NCBI GenBank assembly: GCA_045595725.1
Contig: JAZOAY010000135.1
Location: 1-25,760, forward strand
Source: SIG575 sp045595725
GTDB taxonomy: Bacteria > Bacillota > Clostridia > Oscillospirales > Acutalibacteraceae
Reading direction: 5' to 3'
DNA length: 25,760 nucleotides
In this document: in pieces, positions 8,564 to 16,692 of the stretch
Layout of the letters: each line of letters opens with the position of its first letter
Position numbering within the stretch: the first letter of the stretch is position 1
Notes under the pieces: generated by a model
What the model saw: only the letters and a program-made list of their open reading frames with translations
Database searches by the model: none
What the model was told of the DNA's origin: nothing
Position numbers and translations under genes: made by a program

Positions 8564-8704
8564 TTAACCTCTGTACACCATAAAAATCATGAATGCAGTA
8601 AATTTGTAAACACCCTCAGTAAAAAAACTTTGTTCGCCTCTGTTAAGCGCCTTCTGCAAAGTTTCCTTATCATAGTTTATCTCGTCATTAAAAACAAAAA
8701 TCAT
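8564..8704 (-). CDS. Doubtful 46-codon ORF or gene remnant
   Basis: An ATG at 8704 opens a frame of 46 residues that ends at a TAA at 8566-8564. The start reads MIFVFNDEINYDKETLQKAL and the product is mixed charged and aromatic. A stop (TAA) lies one codon upstream of the ATG, and only a weak purine stretch (AGAAAG) precedes it. The composition is not obviously random, but I recognise no family. It may be a small gene, a fragment left by rearrangement, or chance. Confidence 0.2.
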   Translation of the reverse strand: MIFVFNDEINYDKETLQKALNRGEQSFFTEGVYKFTAFMIFMVYRG

Positions 8705-8794
8705 TTTTTACATTCTTTCTAATATCTCTTGTTTATTGCTGAGTTTCTGGCAATTCTTTTCAACCATAAAAGAATTCCACTCTATTGCCAACTC

Positions 8795-8823
8795 TTGATT
8801 ATAGCACTGTTCTGTGTTATAAT
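8795..8823 (+). promoter_or_regulatory. Sigma-A promoter of radical SAM gene A
   Basis: TTGATT (8795-8800), a 17-nt spacer, then a perfect TATAAT (8818-8823). Transcription would begin near 8830, so the leader is about 20 nt and consists almost only of the AAGGAGGTG ribosome site (8837-8844). There is no room for a cobalamin riboswitch or other leader element downstream of this start. Confidence 0.75.
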
Positions 8824-8851
8824 GTAATTTGAAAGCAAGGAGGTGTCAACG

Positions 8852-10789
8852 TTGGAGAAATCAAAAGTATATTTTGTTCAAACCGGCTGTGTCTTTAACA
8901 ATGAATATTACTTACCCTATGCTGCGGGCGTTATTGCAGCCTATGCCTTTAACAATCAAAAAATTGCCACCTCTTATGAATTGGCAGATATAATATATAA
9001 ATGTGAGGATTTCAACGCAACCCTCAATAATTTTAAAAATCCGTCAGTTGTTGCTTTTTCCAACTATATGTGGAATTGCGATTTCAATTTGGACTTAGCT
9101 CAAAAAATCAAGCAGCGGTTTCCCGAATGCATTATAATTTTTGGTGGTCATCAAATTTCCAACCCTACAGAATGGCTTGAAAAATATAGTTTTATCGATT
9201 TTGCCATTTTTGGCGAAGGTGAAACCATTTTTTCTGAAATTCTTATTAATCTTTGTACTAAAAAAGAATATAGCACCATTCCTAATATCGCATATCGTTG
9301 TAACTCACAAATAGTAGAAACCAAAAAGAAAAATATTTGCGAAAATATTAATAATTTTCCCTCACCATATACTAGCGGAATTTTTGATAAAATTATTCAA
9401 AAAAACTCATCGGATTCTTTTGCCGCAATTGTAGAAACCTCCCGTGGATGTCCATATCACTGTGCATACTGCGATTGGGGAAACTACGAACTTCCCGTAC
9501 GACAATTTTCTGTTGAACGAATAAAAAAAGAAATTGAATGGATATCTAAAAATTCAATTGTTTTTGTAACAATTGCCGACTCTAATTTTGGCTTGTTTGA
9601 GTCAGATGAAGAAATCATTGATGAATTTGTCCGAGCAAAAAAAGCATATGGATATCCCGTAGCAGTAGAAACTGCATTTGCAAAACATAATCCTGAACGA
9701 GTTTTTTCAATGAATAAAAAACTATTTGACAACAACATGACGCGCGGTGCCACTCTCTCAATGCAATCTCTTTCTCCTCAAGCACTAAAAAACATCGGCA
9801 GAAAGAATATCACTACAGAAAAGTTCTCACAACTTATTCGGTTATATGCAGAAAGCAATATTCCCTCCTATACTGAATTAATTCTCGGACTTCCCGGTGA
9901 AACATATGAAAGTTTTTGTGAAGGAATTGATACTTTATTGGAACTTGGTCAACACAATTCTATACATGTATTCTGTTGTGAAATCCTTCCAAACGCCATT
10001 ATGGGTCAAAAAGAATATCAAGAAAAACATAAAATTGAAATACTCGAAAGAGATTTCAATTTGCGAAATGGCATGCAAAATGCTGGGATAAAAGGTAGAT
10101 CTCAAATAATCGTTGGTACCGAAACAATGAATAAAAAAATGTTTCTAAAGTCCATCCTCTACGCATTCACCATTCAAGTGTTTCACAACTTTGGATTATG
10201 TAGAATCATTTCCTTATATTTACACCATGAGAAAGGCATAAAATATCATCAATTCTACAAACATCTCATTGATTGGTTAATTGACAATCCTCAGAGTTAC
10301 ACCGGTAATATTTTCAACAGATTTGCTGAAAAATATAGACTTTTTCTCAATGGAGAATGCTCCGACACATACAGAAACAATATTTTTGGAACAACACAAT
10401 TTAATCTTTCTGATGGTGCTTTTTTAGAAATTGTACGACACTGCGAAAATTTTTATGATGAAGTTTCATCTTTTGTGGCTATGTTCTCTATGGACAATGA
10501 AACATTCAGCGAACTTATCAGATTTCAAAAAGCTATCATACGCAAGCCTTCAAACCCAAAAATTTGCGAAAACTTTTCATACAATTGGGTTGAATACTAT
10601 ATGAACCTTATCAAATTCGGTAAGGGAACCCTAAGAAAAGAGCACATTGAATTCACAGTTTTCCCGTCAGACGAATATAATGACTTGATTTCATATTCTG
10701 AGGCTATTGCAATTAAAGGGCGACGCACAGGTAGAAGTATTGTGCTGAACACGCCTAACGGGTTTACCGTAAGAACAATTATTAATTAG
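8852..10789 (+). CDS. Radical SAM enzyme with N-terminal cobalamin-binding-type domain, paralog A
   Basis: 645 residues. The N-terminal ~130 residues form a Rossmann domain of the cobalamin-binding type: KVYFVQ strand, LPYAAGVIAAY, then VVAFSNYMWN and IIIFGGHQIS (GGH at 98-100). The radical SAM core follows, with its [4Fe-4S] motif at Cys200, Cys204 and Cys207 (RGCPYHCAYCDWG), a conserved DSNFG and the LILGLPGET strand. The C-terminal ~250 residues are specific to this paralog set (IIVGTETM, VFHNFGL, HQFYKHL). Its tail, KGRRTGR, lacks the WYG of the others. The start is TTG at 8852, 7 nt after AAGGAGGTG; a GTG at 8843 overlaps that site and is unlikely. The gene faces the other four paralogs and has its own promoter. 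The reaction is unknown; methyl transfer by cobalamin and SAM is known for related architectures. Confidence 0.87.
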   Translation: MEKSKVYFVQTGCVFNNEYYLPYAAGVIAAYAFNNQKIATSYELADIIYKCEDFNATLNNFKNPSVVAFSNYMWNCDFNLDLAQKIKQRFPECIIIFGGHQISNPTEWLEKYSFIDFAIFGEGETIFSEILINLCTKKEYSTIPNIAYRCNSQIVETKKKNICENINNFPSPYTSGIFDKIIQKNSSDSFAAIVETSRGCPYHCAYCDWGNYELPVRQFSVERIKKEIEWISKNSIVFVTIADSNFGLFESDEEIIDEFVRAKKAYGYPVAVETAFAKHNPERVFSMNKKLFDNNMTRGATLSMQSLSPQALKNIGRKNITTEKFSQLIRLYAESNIPSYTELILGLPGETYESFCEGIDTLLELGQHNSIHVFCCEILPNAIMGQKEYQEKHKIEILERDFNLRNGMQNAGIKGRSQIIVGTETMNKKMFLKSILYAFTIQVFHNFGLCRIISLYLHHEKGIKYHQFYKHLIDWLIDNPQSYTGNIFNRFAEKYRLFLNGECSDTYRNNIFGTTQFNLSDGAFLEIVRHCENFYDEVSSFVAMFSMDNETFSELIRFQKAIIRKPSNPKICENFSYNWVEYYMNLIKFGKGTLRKEHIEFTVFPSDEYNDLISYSEAIAIKGRRTGRSIVLNTPNGFTVRTIIN

Positions 10790-10870
10790 ATACATTTATT
10801 CCATCATTCGTCATACATTTGTCAATAGTATAGGAGTCTGTTCTTATGTTCTCCTTTTTTCTCTAAATTA

Positions 10871-10911
10871 AATAAGGCAGAGTGTATTCGTTAAATACAC
10901 TCTGCCTTATT
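10871..10911. terminator. Perfect 18-bp hairpin between convergent genes A and B
   Basis: AATAAGGCAGAGTGTATT (10871-10888) and its exact reverse complement (10894-10911) flank a 5-nt loop. The TAA stop of gene B lies in the loop, so one arm encodes the last six residues of B (NKAECI). Each side has only a weak T-rich tail. It probably stops transcription from both directions. On the plus strand a weaker 5-bp AGGAG/CTCCT stem with six T (10832-10860) precedes it and may help end gene A. Confidence 0.75.
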
Positions 10912-12798
10912 TACTGTCTTTCCGATTCGTTTACCATACCAAACCGTAACCCTTGCATATTCCTCCCAATTGTCTATAGATGATTCTTGTATCCTTAATG
11001 TCAACTTCTTTTTGATGGGTAATGTATAATCCGGATCATACATATTATCAAAATACGATAACCAATCAAAATTTGTTTCAAACTCTTTTATAGGCTGTGC
11101 AGGCAATGAAATTATACTCTTTTGGTACAAATATAAATCCTCAAAAAGCAATTCATCATCAAAATATCTATAAACATATTTTTTTATTTCTTCATAGAAG
11201 TCATTGAGTTCAGCCACACAACAAAGAAACAAACCTTCATAAAACTCCCAGTAAACCCTTCCAAAACGAGGATCCCAAAAAAACAAATTGCCATCCCCTT
11301 TTAAAAACACATCAAAACTAGCGCAAACTTTATCTAGTATCCTCTTAACAACAACACTTTCTGTTTCTATCCATTTGTAAAGGTTCATATAAAAATCATA
11401 ATATGGCACGTCCTTGGCTTTTCTAAGATAAATTGCGAAAAATCTAAGAAGTCCCAAACCATGTAATCCCTGCACACAAATTGATACTCTCTGTGCTTCA
11501 CGCCATTCCTTCATATTCATAGTGCTGGTTTCCACAACAATTTCTGAATGTGATGCATATTTCATATCGTTGTCTACCGAACTATGCATCTGGTATAAAA
11601 AAGACTTGATTGTCTTCAATTTATATTTTTCTACAAAACTTTTTGAATACATTTTGGTGTTGGGCAAAAACTCACATCTATGAACATTTATATTGCTATG
11701 CTGGCCAGCCTCAATAACCTCAAAAAGGCCTCTACAAAAACTTTCTAAAGTTTCTCCCGGCAAGCCAAGAATCAGATCTGTATGTGTATACATCCCACTT
11801 TTACGGTATTTCTCAACTTGTTCTGAAAAATTTTTAATTGACATGTTTTTCCTGCCAATAATCTCAAGAACTTCTGGCGACATACTTTGTACAGCAAGAG
11901 ATATTCCTCTATTAAGCGACGCCTCTTCTAATTTACTGTTGATTTTGAAAATTAAATCATCCTTATTTTTGGCTGCAGTTGTTTCAAATTTCTCAGGATA
12001 ACCATATTCTTTTTTCAATTCAACAACATATTCAGCAATAAACTCATCACGCTCAAGAATACCAAAATTAGAATCACAACAAACACAGTACGATATTCCG
12101 TGCGTTGCCATCCACTTCAGATCACCTTTTATCCTTTCAATTGAAAACTGTCTGATTCCCGATTTATTACGCGACCAACAACAATATATACAACCATAAG
12201 GACATCCTCTGTTCGTTTCAATAGTAGCATCAAATCGAATATTCTTGTTCTTAGGATCATTAACTATATAGTCAAACAGTCCCATTATATATGGAGACGG
12301 ATATCCTTCCAGTGAACAAACGTCACGTTTTTTCGTCTGTATTGGTACACCATTTTTCCTACAAGAAATGTTAAATACATTTTCTATTTCTTTTCCCTCT
12401 GATAATGCCATTAAAATATCATAAAAAACTTCCTCACCTTCGCCATGTATAAGCAAATCAATAAACGGATATTTATTAAGATATTCCGTATCATCAGTAA
12501 CTTGAATTCCGCCAAAAACAATTATGCACTCCGGCCATTTTTTCTTTATAGCTGATGCTAAATCCAAATTATACTGAACACTCCACATATAATTTGAAAA
12601 TCCAATAATATATGGTTCCTCTATTTCTTCAAGTAGCTCCTCAATTTTTCTTTTGGTAAAAATAAATTGGCACAAACGATATTCACGATTTATCTCTTCA
12701 CGGCTAAAACTGTACGCAGCAATCGTTCCTACTGCATACGGCAAAAAGAGCGACCCTGAAAGATCGTTATTCGGCTGTACGAAATACACGTTTTTCAT
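10891..12798 (-). CDS. Radical SAM enzyme with N-terminal cobalamin-binding-type domain, paralog B
   Basis: 635 residues with the same domain order as A: a Rossmann domain (VYFVQPN, LPYAVGTIAAYSF, IIGFSNYMW), then a radical SAM core with Cys199, Cys203 and Cys206 (RGCPYGCIYC). It is the most divergent member at two conserved sites. The GGHQ/GGHH motif is GGIQ here (96-99), and the CDW after the cluster is CCW, giving an extra Cys207. CDSNFG, LILGLPGET, VETSTMN and the C-terminal VWYGKR tail are kept, so it is not an obvious pseudogene. The ATG at 12798 follows a strong AAGGAGG by 7 nt. It is the last gene of the operon, 30 nt after paralog C, and its end forms the hairpin shared with gene A. 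Leu TTA/TTG and Gln CAA look more frequent than in C-E. The substrate is unknown. Confidence 0.85.
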   Translation of the reverse strand: MKNVYFVQPNNDLSGSLFLPYAVGTIAAYSFSREEINREYRLCQFIFTKRKIEELLEEIEEPYIIGFSNYMWSVQYNLDLASAIKKKWPECIIVFGGIQVTDDTEYLNKYPFIDLLIHGEGEEVFYDILMALSEGKEIENVFNISCRKNGVPIQTKKRDVCSLEGYPSPYIMGLFDYIVNDPKNKNIRFDATIETNRGCPYGCIYCCWSRNKSGIRQFSIERIKGDLKWMATHGISYCVCCDSNFGILERDEFIAEYVVELKKEYGYPEKFETTAAKNKDDLIFKINSKLEEASLNRGISLAVQSMSPEVLEIIGRKNMSIKNFSEQVEKYRKSGMYTHTDLILGLPGETLESFCRGLFEVIEAGQHSNINVHRCEFLPNTKMYSKSFVEKYKLKTIKSFLYQMHSSVDNDMKYASHSEIVVETSTMNMKEWREAQRVSICVQGLHGLGLLRFFAIYLRKAKDVPYYDFYMNLYKWIETESVVVKRILDKVCASFDVFLKGDGNLFFWDPRFGRVYWEFYEGLFLCCVAELNDFYEEIKKYVYRYFDDELLFEDLYLYQKSIISLPAQPIKEFETNFDWLSYFDNMYDPDYTLPIKKKLTLRIQESSIDNWEEYARVTVWYGKRIGKTVNKAECI

Positions 12799-12828
12799 TT
12801 CATTTCCTCCTTTGTTTTAAAAATTATT

Positions 12829-14733
12829 TCAAACACTTTCTACTGCCCTGATGGTCTTTTTATTTCTTCTGCCGTACCAGATTATTTTCTTCGCGTAATT
12901 TTCCCAATCCGAGGGAACATCAGCTGCAAAAAATCTCAAAGAATTTTCTTTCTTTTCAAGTTTTGCTTCTTTGTTTGCAAGAATATTATAAAAATATTCC
13001 TTCCAATTATAACTGTATGTGGATTTCACATCGTTACCAAACGGAGTTACAATAAGATTTTTCTGATAGGACATCAGTTCCTTCATAATGTCTTCTTCGA
13101 TACCGAAATCTTTTATAAATTCCTCTGACTCCCTATAGAAATCATCGAGTTTATAAATATAATCAAGAAGCATTGCCTCTTCATAAGGCCATGTGATATC
13201 TCCGAACTCACGGTTAATGTAAGACAAATCAACTTCACTTTCTGCCGTAGATTCAATGCATCTGCTTATTCTTCTTATTGTATCACCGATAATGCCTTCA
13301 CGGTCTGAAAAATAATTTATAAATGAATTATAGAAATTGTAATATGGCACTCCCATTGCATTATGAAGATAAATTGCAACACATTGTAAAAGTCCGTGAC
13401 AATGAACGCTCTGTATACATGCAGAAAATACAGTTGCTTTTACAAGGTCATCAGCACTCATTGTGGACGTTTCAATAATATATTCAAGGCCACCTGAAAA
13501 TACTGCATTTGAAATTGCACAATGATTGATATTAAGTTTATTTATAGCGGTTTTTATGCCGAATTTTTTCATGTAATCTTTGTCTGACAGAGTTGAGTTA
13601 GGATAAACTTCACATCTGAAAACATTGATTGAGTCATGCTGACCTCTCTCAAGCAATTCGCATATACCTTCCGAGAAACTTCTGAGAGTTTCGCCCGGAA
13701 GGCCCAGAATAAGTTCCGTGTAAGTTGGTATTCCTGCTTTATGATAAAGCTCAAGTTGTTCTGAAAGTTTGTCCTTGTTCATGTTCTTGCGTGAAATATT
13801 TTCAAGAACAGTTTCAGACATGCTTTGGAAAGCAAGAGAAACACCTTTGCTCATTCCGACATCGTTGAACATTTTATTTATTGTGAAAATTCTTTCAGTT
13901 TTGTTTTTAGCAAAGCATGCACCGAATTTATCGGGGAAACCATTTTTCTTTTTAAGTGAAACCGCAAACTCTGCAATTTCTTCATCACGGGGGAAAAGAC
14001 CGAAGTTTGAGTCAACACACATGCAATAAGAAATTTTATGGTCCGAAATCCACTCAAGGTCTTTCTTTACTCTCTCCATGGGGAATTGTCTCATGGGCAA
14101 ATCGTAGTCACACCAGTCGCAAAATGAACAATGGTAGGGACAGCCTCTGTTTGTTTCAAGCTGAGCATTGAATTCCATTCCCTCCGGAACATTGAGAAGT
14201 TTATCAAAAATTCCCGTAAGATAAGGAGAAGGATAATTCTCGACACCCTGTGCTTTATCTTCAGTTTTTATAATTTCACCTTTTTCATTTCTGAAAGAAA
14301 TATTGGGAATATTTTCAAGACTTTCTTCTTTATCAAGAACACGTAAAATTTCTGTAAAAGGTATTTCGCCCTCTCCAAAAATAAGAACGTCAATAAAAGG
14401 ATATTTATAAAGAAAATCCGAGTCCCTTGCAATCTGATGTCCGCCAAAAATTATTACACATTCAGGATATTTTTCTTTTATATTTTTTGCCTGAATAAGG
14501 TTATACTCATAATTCCAAAAATAATTTGAAAAACCGACAATTGCAGGGTCGACAACAGAGGACATAACATCTTCAGTCTTGTCTTCTTTGAAAATAATTC
14601 CCGCAAGTTCATATTTTTCTTTTACATCATCGAACTGCAAAGCATAAGAGGACAACACCCCTACTGCATAGGGGAAATAAATTGAATTGCCAAGCAACGT
14701 ATTCGGTTGAATGAAATAGATATTCTTTTTCAC
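12829..14733 (-). CDS. Radical SAM enzyme with N-terminal cobalamin-binding-type domain, paralog C
   Basis: 634 residues from the chosen start. The N-terminal Rossmann domain has NIYFIQPN, FPYAVGVLSSYA and IIFGGHQIA. The radical SAM cluster is Cys198, Cys202, Cys205 (RGCPYHCSFCDWC). VDSNFGLF, ELILGLPGET, IETSTMS, VHCHGLLQC and the tail IIWYGRRN are all present. A TTG at 14760 (overlapping the D stop) would add nine residues but has no ribosome site. The GTG at 14733 aligns with the starts of the other paralogs and follows a weak GTTGG, so coupling to D is likely. It lies 23 nt after D and 30 nt before B in the operon. Chemistry and substrate are unknown; a methyltransferase is the leading guess from architecture. 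Confidence 0.85.
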   Translation of the reverse strand: MKKNIYFIQPNTLLGNSIYFPYAVGVLSSYALQFDDVKEKYELAGIIFKEDKTEDVMSSVVDPAIVGFSNYFWNYEYNLIQAKNIKEKYPECVIIFGGHQIARDSDFLYKYPFIDVLIFGEGEIPFTEILRVLDKEESLENIPNISFRNEKGEIIKTEDKAQGVENYPSPYLTGIFDKLLNVPEGMEFNAQLETNRGCPYHCSFCDWCDYDLPMRQFPMERVKKDLEWISDHKISYCMCVDSNFGLFPRDEEIAEFAVSLKKKNGFPDKFGACFAKNKTERIFTINKMFNDVGMSKGVSLAFQSMSETVLENISRKNMNKDKLSEQLELYHKAGIPTYTELILGLPGETLRSFSEGICELLERGQHDSINVFRCEVYPNSTLSDKDYMKKFGIKTAINKLNINHCAISNAVFSGGLEYIIETSTMSADDLVKATVFSACIQSVHCHGLLQCVAIYLHNAMGVPYYNFYNSFINYFSDREGIIGDTIRRISRCIESTAESEVDLSYINREFGDITWPYEEAMLLDYIYKLDDFYRESEEFIKDFGIEEDIMKELMSYQKNLIVTPFGNDVKSTYSYNWKEYFYNILANKEAKLEKKENSLRFFAADVPSDWENYAKKIIWYGRRNKKTIRAVESV

Positions 14734-14756
14734 ACATTTACCAACTTTCAAAATTT

Positions 14757-16658
14757 TCAATCAATATATTCAATCTTTTTAATAATATTCTGTCCGCCTT
14801 TTCTTCCGTACCATACAACTTTTTTTGCATATTCAGGCAAATCGGAGGGCGTATCGGAGGAGTCAATTTTTATAGTATTTTTCTTCTTTTCAAGAGGCAT
14901 AAAACTATTCTTATAAATCTTTGCAAAATAAGAATAAAAATCAAAATTGAGTTGAAGGACGGTACCTTTTGAATAAGGATTTTTGACAATGTTTTTCTGA
15001 TAAGTAAGAAGTTCCTCAAAAAGTTCTTCATCATCAAAATATTTTTTCAGAAAAAGTTTTGTTTCTTCATAAAACAAATCTCGGTCTTTCATTGCCTTGA
15101 GGAATGCGCCCTCATCCAAAGGCCATGTCAGTTCCCCATAAGCTTCTTCCGTACAGGTGAGAGAACCTGAACTTCTGAGAACTTCTTTATATTTTTCCTC
15201 GAGCCACAGATGAATTTTTCCACAGATTGTCTGAGGATTTTTCTGAGCAAACACAATAAAATCACTGTAAAACTGAGAATATTTTATTTTCTTTTCATAG
15301 TAAAGATAAATTGCAAGACATTGAAGCAAGCCAAGGTTGTGAAACGCTCTTACAAAAACTGCAAAAATATTGCTCTTTATCCACATTTCCTTCGACATTG
15401 TTGAAGTGGAAACAACAATACGTGAAAATTCAGTTATATCCTTTCTGTTCGGAACAACATGGTACTGATGCTGTTCTGTCACAGCGTATTCAATTTCATA
15501 TTTCTTCATATATTCAGGGTCGTTCATGATGGAATTCATCAGAAGTTCGCAGTTGAAGAAATTAATTGACATGTGCTGCCCGCCCTCAAGAAGCTGTTCC
15601 ATTCCGTCACAAAAACTTTCATAAGTTTCACCGGGAAGTCCCAGAATAATTTCCGAATAAGTACCGATGCCATTTTCTGAATAAAGGCTCATAAGTTCAT
15701 GGAAACTTTCAAGAGGCATGTTTTTTCTGTAAATATTATCAAGAACATTCCGGTGCAAAGACTGAAAAGAAAGCGTTGCACCTTTGCACATTCCCACATC
15801 ATTAAGACGTTTGTTAATTCTGAAAACCGTTTCTGCATTATTTTTTGAATAAGTTGCCTGGAATTTCTGCGGATAACCATTACCTTTATGCTTTTCAATC
15901 ATATATTCAATAATATCTTCATCTCTTTCAAAAAGACCGAAGTTTGCATCCGCACAGTAACAGTATTCAATTTTCTTTTCACTCATCCAGTCAATCTCAG
16001 CTTTGACTGTTTCAATATCATAAAGCCTTACTTTTGCTTTTTCATTGCCCCAGTCACAGAAAGCGCATTTATTGGGGCAACCTCTGTTTGTTTCAAGAAT
16101 CGCGGAAAATTCAAGTTCTTCATCTTCCACAAGTTTATCAAAATATCCTTCAAGATAAGGAGAAACTCTTTCGGGAATATCCGCTCTCATTTTCGGGGTG
16201 AAAATAATTTCCCCATCATTTTTATACATTATGTTCGGAATGTTTTCCACGTTCTCTTTTCCTGCCAAAAACAAAAGAAGTTTTTTAAAAATTTCTTCGC
16301 CTTCACCAAAAAGACAGTAATCAACATAATCCGTTTTTAAAATATCACTTTCTCTGTTAACCTGATGACCTCCGAAAATAATTTTACAACGAGGAAATTT
16401 TTCTTTTATTTTTTCTGCTAAAACTTTGTTGTACTCGTAGTTCCACACATAACACGAAAATCCTATTGCATAAGGCTCATCAAGAAATTCAAGGACTTTA
16501 TCAATATCATTTTTTTTGTATATAAAAGATTTGAAAGAGTATTCGCTCTTTATTCTTTCATCGCTGAAGGCGTAGGCAATAAGTGAGCCTGCAGCGTAAG
16601 GAAAATAAACTGAATTTCCGTACTGTGAATTAGGCTGAACCATGTATATATTTTTCAG
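14757..16658 (-). CDS. Radical SAM enzyme with N-terminal cobalamin-binding-type domain, paralog D (CTG start)
   Basis: 633 residues if begun at CTG 16658. The first in-frame ATG (16643) is 21 nt from the AGAGGTGA site and would remove the LKNIY strand that all four other paralogs have; the CTG lies 6 nt from that site, and a TGA just upstream leaves no ATG, GTG or TTG choice. The N-terminal Rossmann domain has YMVQPN, FPYAAGSLIAYAF and IIFGGHQVN. The cluster is Cys194, Cys198, Cys201 (RGCPNKCAFCDWG). ADANFGLFERDED, EIILGLPGET, VSTSTMS, FHNLGLLQC and the tail VVWYGRKGGQ match the set. It follows E by 34 nt. Weak initiation could lower D output. The substrate is unknown. Confidence 0.83.
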   Translation of the reverse strand: MKNIYMVQPNSQYGNSVYFPYAAGSLIAYAFSDERIKSEYSFKSFIYKKNDIDKVLEFLDEPYAIGFSCYVWNYEYNKVLAEKIKEKFPRCKIIFGGHQVNRESDILKTDYVDYCLFGEGEEIFKKLLLFLAGKENVENIPNIMYKNDGEIIFTPKMRADIPERVSPYLEGYFDKLVEDEELEFSAILETNRGCPNKCAFCDWGNEKAKVRLYDIETVKAEIDWMSEKKIEYCYCADANFGLFERDEDIIEYMIEKHKGNGYPQKFQATYSKNNAETVFRINKRLNDVGMCKGATLSFQSLHRNVLDNIYRKNMPLESFHELMSLYSENGIGTYSEIILGLPGETYESFCDGMEQLLEGGQHMSINFFNCELLMNSIMNDPEYMKKYEIEYAVTEQHQYHVVPNRKDITEFSRIVVSTSTMSKEMWIKSNIFAVFVRAFHNLGLLQCLAIYLYYEKKIKYSQFYSDFIVFAQKNPQTICGKIHLWLEEKYKEVLRSSGSLTCTEEAYGELTWPLDEGAFLKAMKDRDLFYEETKLFLKKYFDDEELFEELLTYQKNIVKNPYSKGTVLQLNFDFYSYFAKIYKNSFMPLEKKKNTIKIDSSDTPSDLPEYAKKVVWYGRKGGQNIIKKIEYID

Positions 16659-16692
16659 AGCGAATCACCTCTCTTCTTTTGTTTTTTTAATA

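Larger units (their letters stand above)
8158..8851. other. 694-base AT-rich gap with inverted repeats and a promoter
   Basis: No convincing gene is seen here. Contents are an imperfect inverted repeat with a 9-bp perfect core (8211-8219 / 8267-8275), a perfect 11-bp hairpin (8371-8381 / 8403-8413), a weak 46-codon minus-strand frame (8704-8564) and, at the right end, a strong plus-strand promoter (8795-8823) and ribosome site for radical SAM gene A. The block separates housekeeping genes from the accessory cluster and may mark a junction where DNA was gained. Confidence 0.7.

Noticed and set aside
8158..8851. Cobalamin riboswitch upstream of radical SAM gene A
   Set aside because: No B12-box-like sequence was recognised, and the predicted start leaves a leader of only ~20 nt. 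The eight-gene operon leader (~36 nt) is also too short.
8843..8851. GTG at 8843 as the start of radical SAM gene A
   Set aside because: It is inside the AAGGAGGTG ribosome site; TTG at 8852 has correct spacing and aligns with the paralogs' starts.
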